A stretch of DNA of 64,000 nucleotides from Pseudomonadota bacterium (lineage in GTDB: Bacteria; Pseudomonadota; Gammaproteobacteria; Enterobacterales; Enterobacteriaceae). Shown one piece after another: positions 42,540 through 54,953 of the stretch. The stretch is from positions 1 to 64,000 of the forward strand of contig JAGTSE010000024.1 of the NCBI GenBank assembly GCA_018261615.1, in the 5' to 3' direction. How positions within the stretch are numbered: the stretch's first letter is position 1; every line of letters starts with the position of its first letter. The notes under the pieces were generated by a model. It was given only the letters and a program-made list of their open reading frames with translations, was not told the DNA's origin and did no database searches. A program made the translations under genes and the position numbers.

Positions 42540-43043
42540 ATGGATTTGTCACAACTGTCTCCACGCCGTCCGTATCTACTGCGGGCCTTCTATGAATGGC
42601 TGCTGGATAATCAGCTAACGCCGCATCTGGTTGTTGATGTGACGTTGCCAGATGTTCGTGTGCCAATGGAGTATGCGCGTGACGGTCAAATCGTGTTGAA
42701 CATCGCACCGCGCGCGGTTGGCAACCTGGAACTGGCGAACGACGAGGTGCGTTTCAATGCGCGCTTCGGTGGCGTGCCGCGTCAGGTTGCAGTGCCGATG
42801 GCGGCCGTACTGGCTATTTACGCCCGTGAAAACGGCGCGGGAACCATGTTCGAACCGGAAGCAGCCTACGATGAAGACGTCGCTATTATGAATGACGACC
42901 ACGATACTTCAGCGCAGGAAAGCGAGACGGTGATGTCGATTATCGACGGTGATAAACCCGATCATGCTGACGATCAGGACAACGACCCTGATGACGATCC
43001 GCCGCCGCGCGGTGGACGCCCATCGTTGCGGGTAGTGAAGTAA
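42540..43043 (+). CDS. sspB: ClpXP adaptor SspB
   Basis: A 167-residue adaptor that carries ssrA-tagged proteins and RseA fragments to ClpXP. A folded substrate-binding domain (residues 1-110) is followed by a flexible acidic linker rich in Asp. The C-terminal tail (GRPSLRVVK) docks on ClpX. It is 4 nt after sspA. Confidence 0.97.
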   Translation: MDLSQLSPRRPYLLRAFYEWLLDNQLTPHLVVDVTLPDVRVPMEYARDGQIVLNIAPRAVGNLELANDEVRFNARFGGVPRQVAVPMAAVLAIYARENGAGTMFEPEAAYDEDVAIMNDDHDTSAQESETVMSIIDGDKPDHADDQDNDPDDDPPPRGGRPSLRVVK

Positions 43044-43045
43044 TC

Positions 43046-43070
43046 AAACAGGGCCGAATGGCCCTGTTTT
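43046..43070 (+). terminator. Terminator after sspB
   Basis: A 10-bp perfect stem (AAACAGGGCC with GGCCCTGTTT) with a GAAT loop, immediately after the sspB stop codon and followed by T. Confidence 0.9.
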
Positions 43071-43094
43071 ACTATCCACGATCCGCCAATATAA

Positions 43095-43118
43095 AAAAGG
43101 AGACCGAAGCCTCCTTTT
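43095..43118 (-). terminator. Terminator after gltD
   Basis: An 8-bp perfect stem (AAAAGGAG with CTCCTTTT), followed on the minus strand by a T-rich run. It lies about 17 bp past the gltD stop codon and ends the gltBD transcript. No gltF follows. Confidence 0.85.
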
Positions 43119-43135
43119 GGGTCGCTACATGGGTA

Positions 43136-44563
<1,428 letters not shown>

Positions 44564-47500
44564 TTACTGCGCCTGCACGCGCAACTCTGCCGCGCTACGA
44601 CTACGGTGACCTAACAGGGCTTTTACATCGCTGGATTTCGGTTTTACCAGGGCGAATTTCGATGAGAATGCTGGCCAGTTCGCCAGGATCTCTTCGCCGC
44701 GTTGAGAACCGGTATGTTGCACATGCTCGGTGATCAGACCGCGCAGATGCTCTTCATGGATGGCGAGGTCATCGACGCTCAGCACTTCCACCAGTTCCTG
44801 GTTAACGCGTTTACGGAATTCACCGTCTTCATCCAGAACGTAGGCAAAGCCGCCAGTCATCCCTGCGCCAAAGTTGACGCCGGTTTTACCCAGCACACAA
44901 ACAATGCCGCCGGTCATATATTCACAGCCGTTGTCGCCTATGCCTTCTACAACCGTGATGGCACCGGAGTTACGAACCGCAAAACGCTCGCCTGCGCGGC
45001 CCGCAGCGTACAAACGACCGCCGGTTGCGCCATACAGGCAGGTGTTACCGATAATGCTCGCTTCATGGCTGCGGAAGGCCGAACCCACCGGCGGACGTAC
45101 TGCCAGCAAACCACCCGCCATACCTTTACCAACATAGTCGTTGGCATCGCCGGTCAGATAGAGTTCAACGCCCCCTGCATTCCACACGCCGAAGCTCTGG
45201 CCCGCAGTGCCGCTAAAATGCGCTTTAATCGGATCGGCTGCCAGCCCCTGATCGCCGTGAGACTGTGCGATATAGCCAGACAGCGAAGCACCCACGGAAC
45301 GATCGGTATTGCGGATATCGAACCAGAAAGTTTTGCTCTGCTTCTCATCGACATACGGTTTCGCCTGCTGTAATAACTGCGCGTTCAGTACGCCATTATC
45401 AAACGGCGGGTTGTTTTCCGTGCAGTACAGCGCTTTGCCTGGGTGCGGCTCGGCGGTTTCCAGCAGCTTCGCCAGATCCAGTTTCTGTTGCTTGGCGGTA
45501 AAACCGTCCAGCTCTTTCAGCAGATCGGTGCGGCCAATCAGATCGACCAGGCGTTTCACTCCCAGCTGTGCCATTAACTCGCGGGTTTCACGGGCGATAA
45601 ATTCAAAGTAGTTGGTCACTTTGAACGGCAGACCGTGATAGTGATTCTTACGCAGTTTCTCATCCTGAGTCGCCACGCCTGTTGCGCAGTTATTCAGGTG
45701 ACAAATGCGCAGATATTTACAGCCCAGCGCGACCATCGGTCCGGTACCAAAACCAAAGCTTTCGGCACCCAGAATTGCGGCTTTGATGATGTCCTGTCCG
45801 GTTTTCAGACCGCCATCCACCTGCAAACGGATCTTGTGACGCAAACCGTTAGCGACCAGCGCTTGCTGGGTTTCCACCAGCCCCAGTTCCCACGGACAAC
45901 CAGCATATTTCACCGAAGAGAGCGGGCTTGCGCCAGTACCGCCGTCGTAACCGGCTATAGTAATCAGATCGGCATAGGCTTTCGCCACACCGGTAGCGAT
46001 GGTACCGACGCCCGGTTCGGAAACCAGCTTCACAGAGATCATCGCTTTCGGGTTGACCTGCTTCAGGTCGAAAATCAGTTGCGCCAGATCCTCGATAGAG
46101 TAGATATCATGGTGCGGCGGCGGAGAGATCAGTGTTACGCCGGGTACCGAGTAGCGCAGTCTGGCGATGTACGGCGTGACTTTGTCACCCGGTAGCTGGC
46201 CGCCTTCGCCCGGTTTTGCCCCCTGTGCGACTTTGATCTGGATGACATCTGCGTTCACCAGGTACGCCGGGGTTACGCCGAAGCGACCAGAAGCAACCTG
46301 CTTGATTCGCGACACTTTATTGGTGCCATAGCGCGCAGGATCTTCACCGCCTTCACCGGAGTTGGAGAAGCCGCCGAGGCTGTTCATTGCTTCTGCCAGC
46401 GCTTCGTGAGCCTCCGGGCTGAGCGCGCCGATCGACATCGCTGCGGTATCGAAGCGTTTAAACAGCTCGGTCGCGGGTTCCACATCTTTCAGATTGACTG
46501 CTTCACCGTTTGGCGTGATGGCCAGCAAATCGCGCAGCGTAGCCGCCGGGCGTTCGTTAACCAGCTTCGCATACTCCTGATAATCGCTATACTCGCCGTT
46601 CTGTACTGCCTGTTGCAACGTGCGCACGACATCCGGGTTATAGGCGTGGTATTCGCCGCCGTGGACATATTTCAGCAGGCCGCCCTGCGACAGCGGTTTA
46701 CGCGCCAGCCAGGCTAGTTTAGAGAGGTTCAGCAGATCCTGCTGGAAATCGCTAAAGCCCGCGCCGCCGATACGGCTGATAACGGCCTGGAAGCAGAGCG
46801 CAGCAACGTCATCGTGCAGACCCACGGCTTCAAACAGTTTTGAGCAGCGATATGAGGCGATCGTCGAAATGCCCATTTTGGACATGATTTTGTACAGCCC
46901 TTTATTGATGCCGTTACGGTAGTTCAGCATCACTGTACGGTAATTTTTTTCGATAGCATTGTTGTCGACCAGCTTCGCCAGCGTTTCATACGCCAGGTAA
47001 GGGTAGATGGCCGTCGCACCGAAGCCGAGCAGAACCGCAAAGTGGTGCGGGTCGCGGGCACTGGCTGTTTCAACAATAATGTTGGCATCGCAGCGCAGGC
47101 TTTTATCCACCAAACGGGTCTGGATCGCGCCCACCGCCATCGGTGCCGGAACCGGCAGACGATTTTTGGCGATGTTACGGTCAGAGAGTACCAACAATAC
47201 AGTACCGTTACGCACCATCTGCTCTGCTTTATCACACAGCGCTTTGATGGTCTCCTCCAGCGACGTTTCGGTCACGTCGAAGGTGATGTCCAGCGTGTCG
47301 GCGCGGTAGTGCTCCTCTTCCATCGTCGTCAGTTGCTTGAAATCGGAGTACAGCAGGATCGGTGATTTGAAGCTCAGGCGATGTGCCTGGCCTTCCGCTT
47401 CGCAGAAGACATTCATTTCGCGGCCGATGCTGGTAGCCAGCGACATAACGTGGGCTTCACGTAGCGGATCGATCGGCGGGTTGGTTACCTGCGCAAATTG

Positions 47501-49024
47501 CTGACGGAAGTAGTCATAAATAATGCGTGGCTGGCTTGAGAGCACTGCAAACGGAGTGTCATCGCCCATGGAGCCGACTGCTTCCTGGCCATTTTCACCC
47601 AGCACGCGGATAACCGAATCCAGCTCTTCAAAGCTGTAGTTAAACTGCTTCTGGTAGCTTGCCAGCAGATCGTCGTCCATCTCGCGGGTACCGACGTCTT
47701 CATCAGGCAGATCTTCAAACGGCACCAGACGGCGAACGTTTTTTGCCATCCACTCTTTATAGGGGTGACGGCTTTTCAGATCGTCATCGGTTTCGGCCGA
47801 GTGCAGAATGCGCCCGTCGCGGGTATCGATAACCATCAGTTCGCCCGGGCCGACACGGCCCTTTTCCACCACTTCGTCTGGCTGATAATCCCAGATCCCC
47901 ACTTCTGAAGCACAGGTGATCAGCTTGTCTTTGGTGACGACATAGCGCGCCGGACGCAGACCGTTACGATCAAGGTTGCAGGCAGCGAAACGGCCGTCGG
48001 ACATCACGATGCCAGCCGGACCATCCCACGGCTCCATGTGCATGGAGTTAAAGTCGAAGAAACTGCGCAGGTCCGGATCCATATCAGGGTTATTCTGCCA
48101 GGCTGGCGGCACCAGCAAACGCATGGCGCGCACGATATCCATCCCGCCTGCCAGCAGCAGCTCAAGCATGTTATCCATTGAACTAGAGTCTGAACCGGTT
48201 TCGTTGACAAACGGCGCGGCATCATGAAGATCCGGGATCAACGGCGTTTTGAATTTGTAGGTACGCGCGCGCGCCCACTGGCGGTTACCGGTAATGGTGT
48301 TGATTTCACCGTTGTGCGCCAGGTAGCGGAACGGCTGCGCCAGCGGCCAGCGTGGCACGGTGTTGGTAGAGAAGCGCTGATGGAACAGGCAAATGGCCGA
48401 TTCCAGACGCAGATCCGCCAGGTCCAGGTAAAAACGCGGCAGATCCGCCGGCATACACAGACCTTTATAGATGTTCACCAGATTCGAGAGGCTACAAACG
48501 TAGAACTCTTTATCTTCCTGCAGGCGCTTTTCGATGCGGCGACGGGCGATAAACAGGCGACGCTCCATATCGCGCGGACGCCAGCCCGCAGGGGCATTAA
48601 CAAAAATTTGCTCAATACGAGGCAGCGAGGAGAGGGCGATTTCACCGAGCACCCCTTCGTTGGTTGGCACATCACGCCAGCCGACGATCGACAGGGTTTC
48701 GCGTTGAAGTTCTTCTTCTACAATATGGCGCGACGCGCTGGCTTTTTCCGGATCCTGGTTCAGGAACAGCATACCAACGGCGTAGTTTTTGGCTAAGCGC
48801 CAGCCGCGCTCTTCCGCAACGATACGGAAAAAACGATCGGGTTTTTGCAACAGCAGGCCGCAACCGTCTCCGGTTTTACCATCGGCGAGGATCGCGCCGC
48901 GGTGCTGCATTCGGGCCAGTGCGTGAATAGCGGTACGCACTACCTTGTGGCTAGGTTCGCCTTCTATGTGGGCGATCAGGCCGAAACCACAGTTATCTCT
49001 CTCTAGAGATTTATCGTACAACAT
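44564..49024 (-). CDS. gltB: Glutamate synthase large subunit
   Basis: A 1486-residue enzyme, the same length as E. coli. The N-terminal 11-residue propeptide is removed to expose Cys12 (RDNCGFGL) as the glutaminase nucleophile. The central domain and FMN-binding synthase domain ([15 protein letters not shown]) follow, then the 3Fe-4S cysteines ([12 protein letters not shown]) and the C-terminal beta-helix. An in-frame stop just upstream of the ATG excludes a longer start. GOGAT is central to nitrogen assimilation. Confidence 0.98.
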   Translation of the reverse strand: MLYDKSLERDNCGFGLIAHIEGEPSHKVVRTAIHALARMQHRGAILADGKTGDGCGLLLQKPDRFFRIVAEERGWRLAKNYAVGMLFLNQDPEKASASRHIVEEELQRETLSIVGWRDVPTNEGVLGEIALSSLPRIEQIFVNAPAGWRPRDMERRLFIARRRIEKRLQEDKEFYVCSLSNLVNIYKGLCMPADLPRFYLDLADLRLESAICLFHQRFSTNTVPRWPLAQPFRYLAHNGEINTITGNRQWARARTYKFKTPLIPDLHDAAPFVNETGSDSSSMDNMLELLLAGGMDIVRAMRLLVPPAWQNNPDMDPDLRSFFDFNSMHMEPWDGPAGIVMSDGRFAACNLDRNGLRPARYVVTKDKLITCASEVGIWDYQPDEVVEKGRVGPGELMVIDTRDGRILHSAETDDDLKSRHPYKEWMAKNVRRLVPFEDLPDEDVGTREMDDDLLASYQKQFNYSFEELDSVIRVLGENGQEAVGSMGDDTPFAVLSSQPRIIYDYFRQQFAQVTNPPIDPLREAHVMSLATSIGREMNVFCEAEGQAHRLSFKSPILLYSDFKQLTTMEEEHYRADTLDITFDVTETSLEETIKALCDKAEQMVRNGTVLLVLSDRNIAKNRLPVPAPMAVGAIQTRLVDKSLRCDANIIVETASARDPHHFAVLLGFGATAIYPYLAYETLAKLVDNNAIEKNYRTVMLNYRNGINKGLYKIMSKMGISTIASYRCSKLFEAVGLHDDVAALCFQAVISRIGGAGFSDFQQDLLNLSKLAWLARKPLSQGGLLKYVHGGEYHAYNPDVVRTLQQAVQNGEYSDYQEYAKLVNERPAATLRDLLAITPNGEAVNLKDVEPATELFKRFDTAAMSIGALSPEAHEALAEAMNSLGGFSNSGEGGEDPARYGTNKVSRIKQVASGRFGVTPAYLVNADVIQIKVAQGAKPGEGGQLPGDKVTPYIARLRYSVPGVTLISPPPHHDIYSIEDLAQLIFDLKQVNPKAMISVKLVSEPGVGTIATGVAKAYADLITIAGYDGGTGASPLSSVKYAGCPWELGLVETQQALVANGLRHKIRLQVDGGLKTGQDIIKAAILGAESFGFGTGPMVALGCKYLRICHLNNCATGVATQDEKLRKNHYHGLPFKVTNYFEFIARETRELMAQLGVKRLVDLIGRTDLLKELDGFTAKQQKLDLAKLLETAEPHPGKALYCTENNPPFDNGVLNAQLLQQAKPYVDEKQSKTFWFDIRNTDRSVGASLSGYIAQSHGDQGLAADPIKAHFSGTAGQSFGVWNAGGVELYLTGDANDYVGKGMAGGLLAVRPPVGSAFRSHEASIIGNTCLYGATGGRLYAAGRAGERFAVRNSGAITVVEGIGDNGCEYMTGGIVCVLGKTGVNFGAGMTGGFAYVLDEDGEFRKRVNQELVEVLSVDDLAIHEEHLRGLITEHVQHTGSQRGEEILANWPAFSSKFALVKPKSSDVKALLGHRSRSAAELRVQAQ

Positions 49025-49094
49025 ATCAGTGAACCTCCCCAGGCTCTACGAGACACCCTCCGTCGATCGATACACACAGGCGTAAAAAGAGCAT

Positions 49095-49124
49095 GGCGAC
49101 GGGGCATATGCCTCGCATGTCGCC
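49095..49124 (-). other. Leader hairpin upstream of gltB
   Basis: GGCGAC (49095-49100) pairs with GTCGCC (49119-49124), and the inner GGGCATATGCCT adds a second short dyad. It lies 71 bp upstream of the gltB start and so would be in the mRNA leader if transcription begins further upstream, as in E. coli. Confidence 0.5.
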
Positions 49125-49696
49125 CTCTTTAATTTCCTTTTCGCATCGATACACAAGTGTTGAGGACTTGCTTAAGAGGGAATCTCAATTACTGCATAAA
49201 TATGATGAGCAGACTGCTCATCCAGAAAGCTTCCAGCGGATTCCCAAGTTATCGGGAATCCGTACACAGGTCAAATGCCGAGCTTATTTATACAGAAATG
49301 TGCTAAATATAGTTCATCTATTTGATATTTATAATTATTTAATGTTTTTTACATTCATGAAACGCAACGACAAGCGGTAATGGAGTGTGATCTGACTCAC
49401 TATACAAAAGCCTGGTTTCTGATGTTTTGTTCTGAATACGTCTCTAACTGCAGGTTTTTATTCTGCTTTACGGCTGAGAGTTGCATGAAGACACTGTTTT
49501 TCACTTCCGCACGTATTTTTGCAAAATAAGGCAGGCATATAAGGAAAAGTAATCGCCTTTGAGGTGAATGAAATTGCGATTATATTGACTGTTTATGCAA
49601 TGAATAAAAGCCTTCCGGGGCGATTGATCCAGGTCATCGCCGATGAAAGCTAAAAGTGGCAGGCTACACCCTTTCGTCAGGGCGGCCTTTCAGATT
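49125..49696. promoter_or_regulatory. gltB-yhcC divergent control region
   Basis: A long AT-rich region with no credible gene. By analogy it holds the gltB promoter and Lrp sites (Lrp binds 140-260 bp upstream in E. coli). For yhcC a sigma-70-like pair TTGAGG-16 bp-TATATT is visible at 49559-49586. Confidence 0.5.
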
Positions 49697-50623
49697 ATGC
49701 AGTTACAGAAATTAGTCAATATGTTTGGTGGGGATCTTGCTCGCCGGTATGGAGAAAAAGTACATAAACTCACTTTGCATGGTGGTTTTAGCTGCCCAAA
49801 CCGCGATGGCACCATTGGTCGCGGCGGGTGTACATTCTGTAATGTCGCTTCTTTTGCCGATGAGACACAGCAGTACCAATCCATTGCTGACCAGCTTGCT
49901 CATCAGGCGAACCTCGTTAATCGCGCTCGCCGTTATCTCGCCTATTTCCAGGCTTATACCAGTACCTGGGCGGAAGTGCAGGTGCTGCGGTCGATGTACC
50001 AGCAGGCGATAAGCCAGGCGAACATTGTCGGTTTGTGCGTTGGTACGCGCCCCGATTGTGTGCCGGAAGTGGTGCTGGATTTGCTTTGTGAATACCACCA
50101 ACAGGGCTATGAAGTGTGGCTGGAACTGGGTTTGCAAACCGCTCATGATAAAACACTGCATCGCATCAACCGTGGACATGATTTCGCATGCTACCAGAAA
50201 ACGGCACAGCAGGCCCGTAAACGCGGCCTGAAGGTCTGCACGCATTTGATTGTTGGGTTACCAGGGGAACGTCTCGTGGATTGCCTGGAGACCCTACAGA
50301 GCGTTACAGAAGCTGGCGTTGATGGCATTAAGCTGCATCCGCTGCATATTGTGAAAGGCAGTATTATGGCGAAGGCATGGGAAGCCGGTCGACTGAACGG
50401 TATTGGCCTGGAAGAGTATACCGTTATTGCCGGAGAGATGATTCGCCATACACCGCCGGAGGTGATCTATCATCGCGTTTCCGCCAGCGCACGTCGCCCG
50501 ACGCTACTGGCGCCGCTGTGGTGCGAAAACCGCTGGACCGGCATGGTGCAGTTGGATCGCTACTTGAATGAGCAGGGCGGACAAGGTTCGGCTCTCGGGC
50601 GCTGCTGGCAATTGCCCACCTGA
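49697..50623 (+). CDS. yhcC: Radical SAM protein YhcC
   Basis: A 308-residue Elp3-like radical SAM protein. The iron-sulfur cysteines are Cys33, Cys45 and Cys48 (SCPNRDGTIGRGGCTFCN). The DYVMT-like region and LELGLQTAHDKTLHRINRGHD suit the SAM domain. The start at 49697 (MQLQKL) fits E. coli; an upstream ATG at 49643 would add 18 residues. The substrate is unknown. Confidence 0.92.
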   Translation: MQLQKLVNMFGGDLARRYGEKVHKLTLHGGFSCPNRDGTIGRGGCTFCNVASFADETQQYQSIADQLAHQANLVNRARRYLAYFQAYTSTWAEVQVLRSMYQQAISQANIVGLCVGTRPDCVPEVVLDLLCEYHQQGYEVWLELGLQTAHDKTLHRINRGHDFACYQKTAQQARKRGLKVCTHLIVGLPGERLVDCLETLQSVTEAGVDGIKLHPLHIVKGSIMAKAWEAGRLNGIGLEEYTVIAGEMIRHTPPEVIYHRVSASARRPTLLAPLWCENRWTGMVQLDRYLNEQGGQGSALGRCWQLPT

Positions 50624-50724
50624 ACCGGCGACGAAACCCTGGCTCTCTCCGCATTTTTCACACAAGCTTCAATACCTTGCCCAGAATTGAGTATTATTGA
50701 GCGGAATTGTCCGAGGGAAACTCT

Positions 50725-53067
50725 ATGAAGCAAATCCGTTTACTGGCGCAATACTACGTCGATCTGATGATGAAGCTTGGTCTGGTGCGCTTTTCCTTGC
50801 TGCTGGCTTTAGCGCTGGTGGTACTGGCAATCGTCGTGCAGATGGCGGTCACCATGGTATTGCAAGGGCAGGTAGAGAGCATCGATGTTATCCGCTCGAT
50901 CTTTTTTGGTTTGCTGATCACTCCGTGGGCGGTCTACTTCTTATCGGTGGTGGTCGAGCAACTGGAAGAATCTCGCCAGCGGTTATCGCGGCTGGTAGAA
51001 AAGCTTGAAGAGATGCGCGATCGCGATCTGAAGCTCAATGTGCAGTTAAAAGATAATATTGCCCAGCTTAACCAGGAGATCAGCGATCGCGAAAAAGCTG
51101 AAGCGGAGCGCCAGGCTACCTTTGAACAGCTAAAAATAGAGATGCAGGAGCGTGAGCAAACGCAGATTCAGCTCGAACAACAATCCTCCTTTCTGCGCTC
51201 TTTCCTTGATGCCTCACCGGATTTGGTTTTCTACCGTAATGAAGATAAAGAGTTTTCCGGCTGTAACCGGGCGATGGAACTGCTGACCGGCAAAAGCGAG
51301 AAGCAGCTCATTCACCTGAAACCTCAGGATGTCTATTCGGAGGAGGCTGCAGCCAAAGTCATTGAAACTGATGAAAAAGTCTTTCGCCATAACGTATCGC
51401 TGACCTACGAACAGTGGCTGGATTATCCGGATGGGCGCAAAGCCTGTTTCGAAATCCGTAAAGTGCCTTATTACGACCGTGTGGGTAAACGTCACGGACT
51501 GATGGGCTTTGGCCGCGACATTACTGAGCGTAAACGCTACCAGGATGCGCTGGAGCGGGCCAGCCGTGATAAGACCACCTTTATTTCCACTATTAGCCAT
51601 GAACTGCGTACACCGCTGAATGGCATCGTCGGCCTGAGCCGGATCCTACTCGACACGGATTTGACGCAGGAGCAAGAGAAATACCTGAAGACAATCCATG
51701 TCTCGGCCGTGACGCTGGGGAATATCTTCAACGATATTATCGATATGGATAAAATGGAGCGTCGCAAAGTTCAGCTTGATAACCAGCCGCTGGATTTCAC
51801 CAGCTTCCTTGCCGATTTAGAAAACCTTTCCGGTTTGCAGGCGCATCAAAAAGGGCTGCGTTTTGTATTGGAGCCAACGTTGCCGCTGCCGCACAAGGTG
51901 GTCACCGACGGTACGCGTTTGCGGCAGATTCTGTGGAACCTGATCAGCAATGCGGTGAAATTCACCCCGCAAGGGCAGGTTGAAGTGCGCGTTCGCTACG
52001 ATGAAGGCGAAATGTTGCACTTCGAAGTGCAGGATTCCGGTATCGGTATTCCTCGCGACGAGCAGGATAAGATCTTTGCCATGTATTACCAGGTGAAAGA
52101 TAGCCACGGCGGCAAGCCAGCAACGGGGACGGGTATCGGCCTGGCCGTTTCGCGTCGCCTCGCCAAAAAAATGGGGGGTGATATCTCTGTCAGCAGCCAG
52201 ACAGGTGCCGGGTCCATCTTTACGCTGACCGTTCATGCGCCCGCGGTGGCGGAAGAGGTTGATGACGCTTTCGACGATGATGATATGCCGTTACCCGCGC
52301 TGCATGTGCTGCTGGTTGAGGACATTGAGCTGAATGTCATTGTCGCGCGCTCGGTGCTGGAAAAGCTGGGTTGTAGCGTCGACGTAGCAATGACCGGAAG
52401 CGCCGCGCTGGAGATGTTTGCTCCTGGCGAATACGATCTGCTGCTGCTGGATATCCAGTTGCCGGACATGACCGGGCTGGATATTTCCCGCACGCTAACC
52501 AGCCGTTACCCGCGCGAAGATCTTCCGCCGCTGGTAGCACTGACGGCCAACGTGCTGAAAAACAAACAGGAATATCTCGATGCGGGCATGAATGACGTCT
52601 TGAGCAAACCGCTGGCGGTCCCGGCATTAACTGCCATGATTAAAAAGTTCTGGGATACACACGCCAACGAGGAGGAGCAAGTGACAACTGTCGATAACAG
52701 CAAAGTACAAACGGTGCTGGATACGGCCATGCTTGAGCAATATATCGAACTGGTTGGGCCTAAATTGATCACTGATGGGCTGGCTGTCTTTGAGAAAATG
52801 ATGCCGGGCTATCTCAATGTGCTTGAGTCAAATCTTACGGCACGCGATCAGAAAGGCATAACCGAAGAGGGGCATAAAATTAAGGGCGCGGCAGGCTCTG
52901 TCGGTTTACGCCATCTGCAGCAACTGGGGCAACAGATCCAGTCTCCCGATCTTCCTGCCTGGTGGGACAATGTCGGCGAGTGGGTGGAAGAGATGAAACA
53001 GGAGTGGCAAAACGATGTGGCGGTACTGAAAGCCTGGGTTGCGTCAGTGGGTGCTGGAAAAAAATGA
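50725..53067 (+). CDS. arcB: Anaerobic redox sensor kinase ArcB
   Basis: A 780-residue hybrid histidine kinase that senses quinone redox state and phosphorylates ArcA. Two membrane helices (about 23-44 and 58-77) and a coiled coil (80-150) precede a PAS domain carrying redox-active Cys180 and Cys241. The kinase domain has His292 (SHELRTPLNG), the receiver Asp576 (LLDIQLPDMTG) and the Hpt domain His717 (EGHKIKGAAGS). The start at 50725 matches E. coli; six codons earlier is possible. Confidence 0.97.
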   Translation: MKQIRLLAQYYVDLMMKLGLVRFSLLLALALVVLAIVVQMAVTMVLQGQVESIDVIRSIFFGLLITPWAVYFLSVVVEQLEESRQRLSRLVEKLEEMRDRDLKLNVQLKDNIAQLNQEISDREKAEAERQATFEQLKIEMQEREQTQIQLEQQSSFLRSFLDASPDLVFYRNEDKEFSGCNRAMELLTGKSEKQLIHLKPQDVYSEEAAAKVIETDEKVFRHNVSLTYEQWLDYPDGRKACFEIRKVPYYDRVGKRHGLMGFGRDITERKRYQDALERASRDKTTFISTISHELRTPLNGIVGLSRILLDTDLTQEQEKYLKTIHVSAVTLGNIFNDIIDMDKMERRKVQLDNQPLDFTSFLADLENLSGLQAHQKGLRFVLEPTLPLPHKVVTDGTRLRQILWNLISNAVKFTPQGQVEVRVRYDEGEMLHFEVQDSGIGIPRDEQDKIFAMYYQVKDSHGGKPATGTGIGLAVSRRLAKKMGGDISVSSQTGAGSIFTLTVHAPAVAEEVDDAFDDDDMPLPALHVLLVEDIELNVIVARSVLEKLGCSVDVAMTGSAALEMFAPGEYDLLLLDIQLPDMTGLDISRTLTSRYPREDLPPLVALTANVLKNKQEYLDAGMNDVLSKPLAVPALTAMIKKFWDTHANEEEQVTTVDNSKVQTVLDTAMLEQYIELVGPKLITDGLAVFEKMMPGYLNVLESNLTARDQKGITEEGHKIKGAAGSVGLRHLQQLGQQIQSPDLPAWWDNVGEWVEEMKQEWQNDVAVLKAWVASVGAGKK

Positions 53068-53179
53068 CCCCGGATTAACCGGGGTGCGCGAATACTGCGC
53101 CAACACCAGGGAAACCATAGCTGCGCCGTAATTTTTACTCTTTTTTGCAAGGACGTAGCCTGAAAAAATTCGACCACAC
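53058..53179 (-). ncRNA. arcZ: Hfq-dependent small RNA ArcZ
   Basis: On the minus strand, converging on arcB, lies the conserved ArcZ 3' half: TTTCCCTGGTGTTGGCGCAG, a GCGC stretch and the terminator hairpin CCCCGG-TTAAT-CCGGGG followed by CATTTTTTT. The terminator overlaps the end of arcB. An extended -10 (TGC-TATCTT) ends at 53186 and predicts a start near 53179, giving about 121 nt as in E. coli. The 5' half differs from the E. coli sequence I recall. ArcZ activates rpoS and represses flhDC and others, and is repressed by ArcA. Confidence 0.9.
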
Positions 53180-53297
53180 GCACACAAGATAGCAAATCTT
53201 AAATGATTTGTTACATCAATCAGTGAAATGTGTGAAGTAAGGCTCCCTTATCAAAATTTTTAATTATCAACAGTACGTTGCATAAAGGATGAGCAAA

Positions 53298-53951
53298 ATG
53301 AAAACAGTAGGCGTGGTTCTCAGCGGAACGGGTGTCTATGATGGTGCGGAAATCCATGAAGCGGTGATCACGTTACTGGCGATTGCCCGTTCAGGTGCTG
53401 AGTCAGTTTGTTTCGCGCCGGATAAATGGCAGAGCGATGTAGTAAATCACCTTACGGGTGATGTTATGACTGAGAGCCGCAATATGCTGGTCGAAGCCGC
53501 TCGAATTGCGCGTGGAAATATCCGGCCGCTGGCACAACTATCAGTAAATGATCTGGATGCGCTGATTGTGCCTGGTGGTTTTGGTGCGGCTAAAAATTTG
53601 AGTAATTTCGCCAGCCATGGCAGCGCGTGCGTTGTCGATAATACGCTTAAACAATGCGTGCTGGAGATGCATCAGGCGGGTAAGCCGCTGGGGTTTATGT
53701 GCATCGCTCCGGCGTTGCTGCCGAAAATTTTTGACTTTCCGCTGCGTCTGACCATTGGTACAGATGTCGATATCGCTGAAGTGCTGGAAGAAATGGGCGC
53801 GGAACATGTGCCGTGTCCGGTGGACGATATTGTGGTGGATGAAGAGAATAAAGTTGTAACTACGCCAGCGTATATGCTTGCTGAGGATATTGCCCAGGCA
53901 GCGGCTGGGATCGAAAAGCTGGTTGCACGCGTACTGGTACTGGCGGAATGA
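53298..53951 (+). CDS. elbB: DJ-1/PfpI-family glyoxalase ElbB
   Basis: A 217-residue protein of the DJ-1/PfpI superfamily with weak glyoxalase activity in E. coli and a link to isoprenoid metabolism. The nucleophile elbow GFMCIAPAL holds the family cysteine near residue 138. The start at 53298 (MKTVGV) gives the E. coli length and better ribosome-site spacing (AAAGGA 8 nt upstream) than the ATG 9 nt earlier. It overlaps mtgA by 4 nt (ATGA). Confidence 0.94.
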   Translation: MKTVGVVLSGTGVYDGAEIHEAVITLLAIARSGAESVCFAPDKWQSDVVNHLTGDVMTESRNMLVEAARIARGNIRPLAQLSVNDLDALIVPGGFGAAKNLSNFASHGSACVVDNTLKQCVLEMHQAGKPLGFMCIAPALLPKIFDFPLRLTIGTDVDIAEVLEEMGAEHVPCPVDDIVVDEENKVVTTPAYMLAEDIAQAAAGIEKLVARVLVLAE

Positions 53952-54679
53952 AAAACGGCTTTCGCGGCCAGCTGAAAACTATGCTGAAACGTATTGCGCT
54001 GCGGATTTTACTGATACTGGCCATTTTCTGGGGCGGCGGCATTGTGCTGTTCAGCTTCCTGCCGGTGCCATTTTCTGCCGTGATGGTTGAGCGGCAAATT
54101 GGGGCCTGGCTGACGGGTAACTTTGGTTATGTTGCTCATTCCGACTGGGTCAGTATGGATGAGATTTCGCCGTGGATGGCGCTGGCCGTTGTAGCCGCAG
54201 AGGATCAGCGTTTCCCCGATCACTGGGGGCTGGACTTTAGCGCGATCCAGAAGGCGCTTTCATATAATGAACGCTATGAGAAGCGTATTCGCGGCGCATC
54301 GACTATCTCTCAACAAACGGTGAAGAACCTGCTGTTATGGGACGGAAAAAGTTGGGTGCGAAAAGGGCTGGAGGCCGGGCTGACGCTGGGGATGGAAGCG
54401 GTATGGACAAAACGACGTATCCTGACGGTGTATCTTAATATTGCGGAGTTTGGCGACGGCGTCTTTGGCGTGGAAGAGGCGGCTCAGCGCTATTTCCACA
54501 AACCGGCCAGCCGGTTAACCATGGCGGAAGCGGCATTGCTGGCGGCAGTACTGCCGAACCCAATACGTTTTCAGGCGGCAGCACCATCCGGCTATGTCCG
54601 CAGCCGTCAGGTGTGGATCCTGCGCCAGATGCGCCAGCTCGGAGGGGAAGGCTTTTTGCAGATCAATAAGCTGTACTAA
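53948..54679 (+). CDS. mtgA: Monofunctional peptidoglycan glycosyltransferase
   Basis: A 243-residue inner-membrane enzyme of the GT51 family that polymerises lipid II into glycan strands at division sites. It has an N-terminal membrane helix (about 17-38). The catalytic glutamate motif is [12 protein letters not shown], followed by [30 protein letters not shown] and [11 protein letters not shown]. It overlaps elbB and meets the convergent npr with a 1-bp gap. Confidence 0.96.
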   Translation: MKNGFRGQLKTMLKRIALRILLILAIFWGGGIVLFSFLPVPFSAVMVERQIGAWLTGNFGYVAHSDWVSMDEISPWMALAVVAAEDQRFPDHWGLDFSAIQKALSYNERYEKRIRGASTISQQTVKNLLLWDGKSWVRKGLEAGLTLGMEAVWTKRRILTVYLNIAEFGDGVFGVEEAAQRYFHKPASRLTMAEAALLAAVLPNPIRFQAAAPSGYVRSRQVWILRQMRQLGGEGFLQINKLY

Positions 54680-54680
54680 C

Positions 54681-54953
54681 TCAGTCTTCGTCAAAGCCCG
54701 CGTTAAACAGCGCGATCACGGCTGCCAGGGCTTCTTCTTCCTGTGGGCCGCTGGCTTCGACTTCAATTTGCCGCCCTTTCGCGGAATCCAGCATCAGCAA
54801 TGCAATCACGCTGCTGGCTTCTGCTTCGGTACCTTCGTCGTTGCGCAGTAACACTTCTGCGTCAAATCCCTGTACCAGCTCAAACAGTTTCATCGCCGGG
54901 CGCGCATGCATGCCCAGTTTATTGGTGATCTCAACGGTTTGTTTTACGGTCAT
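54681..54953 (-). CDS. ptsO: PTS-Ntr phosphocarrier protein NPr
   Basis: A 90-residue HPr homologue (also npr). The phosphorylated His16 is in [15 protein letters not shown]. It relays phosphate from EI-Ntr (PtsP) to EIIA-Ntr (PtsN), encoded two genes upstream. It overlaps rapZ by 4 nt and ends the long rpoN cluster transcript. Confidence 0.97.
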   Translation of the reverse strand: MTVKQTVEITNKLGMHARPAMKLFELVQGFDAEVLLRNDEGTEAEASSVIALLMLDSAKGRQIEVEASGPQEEEALAAVIALFNAGFDED

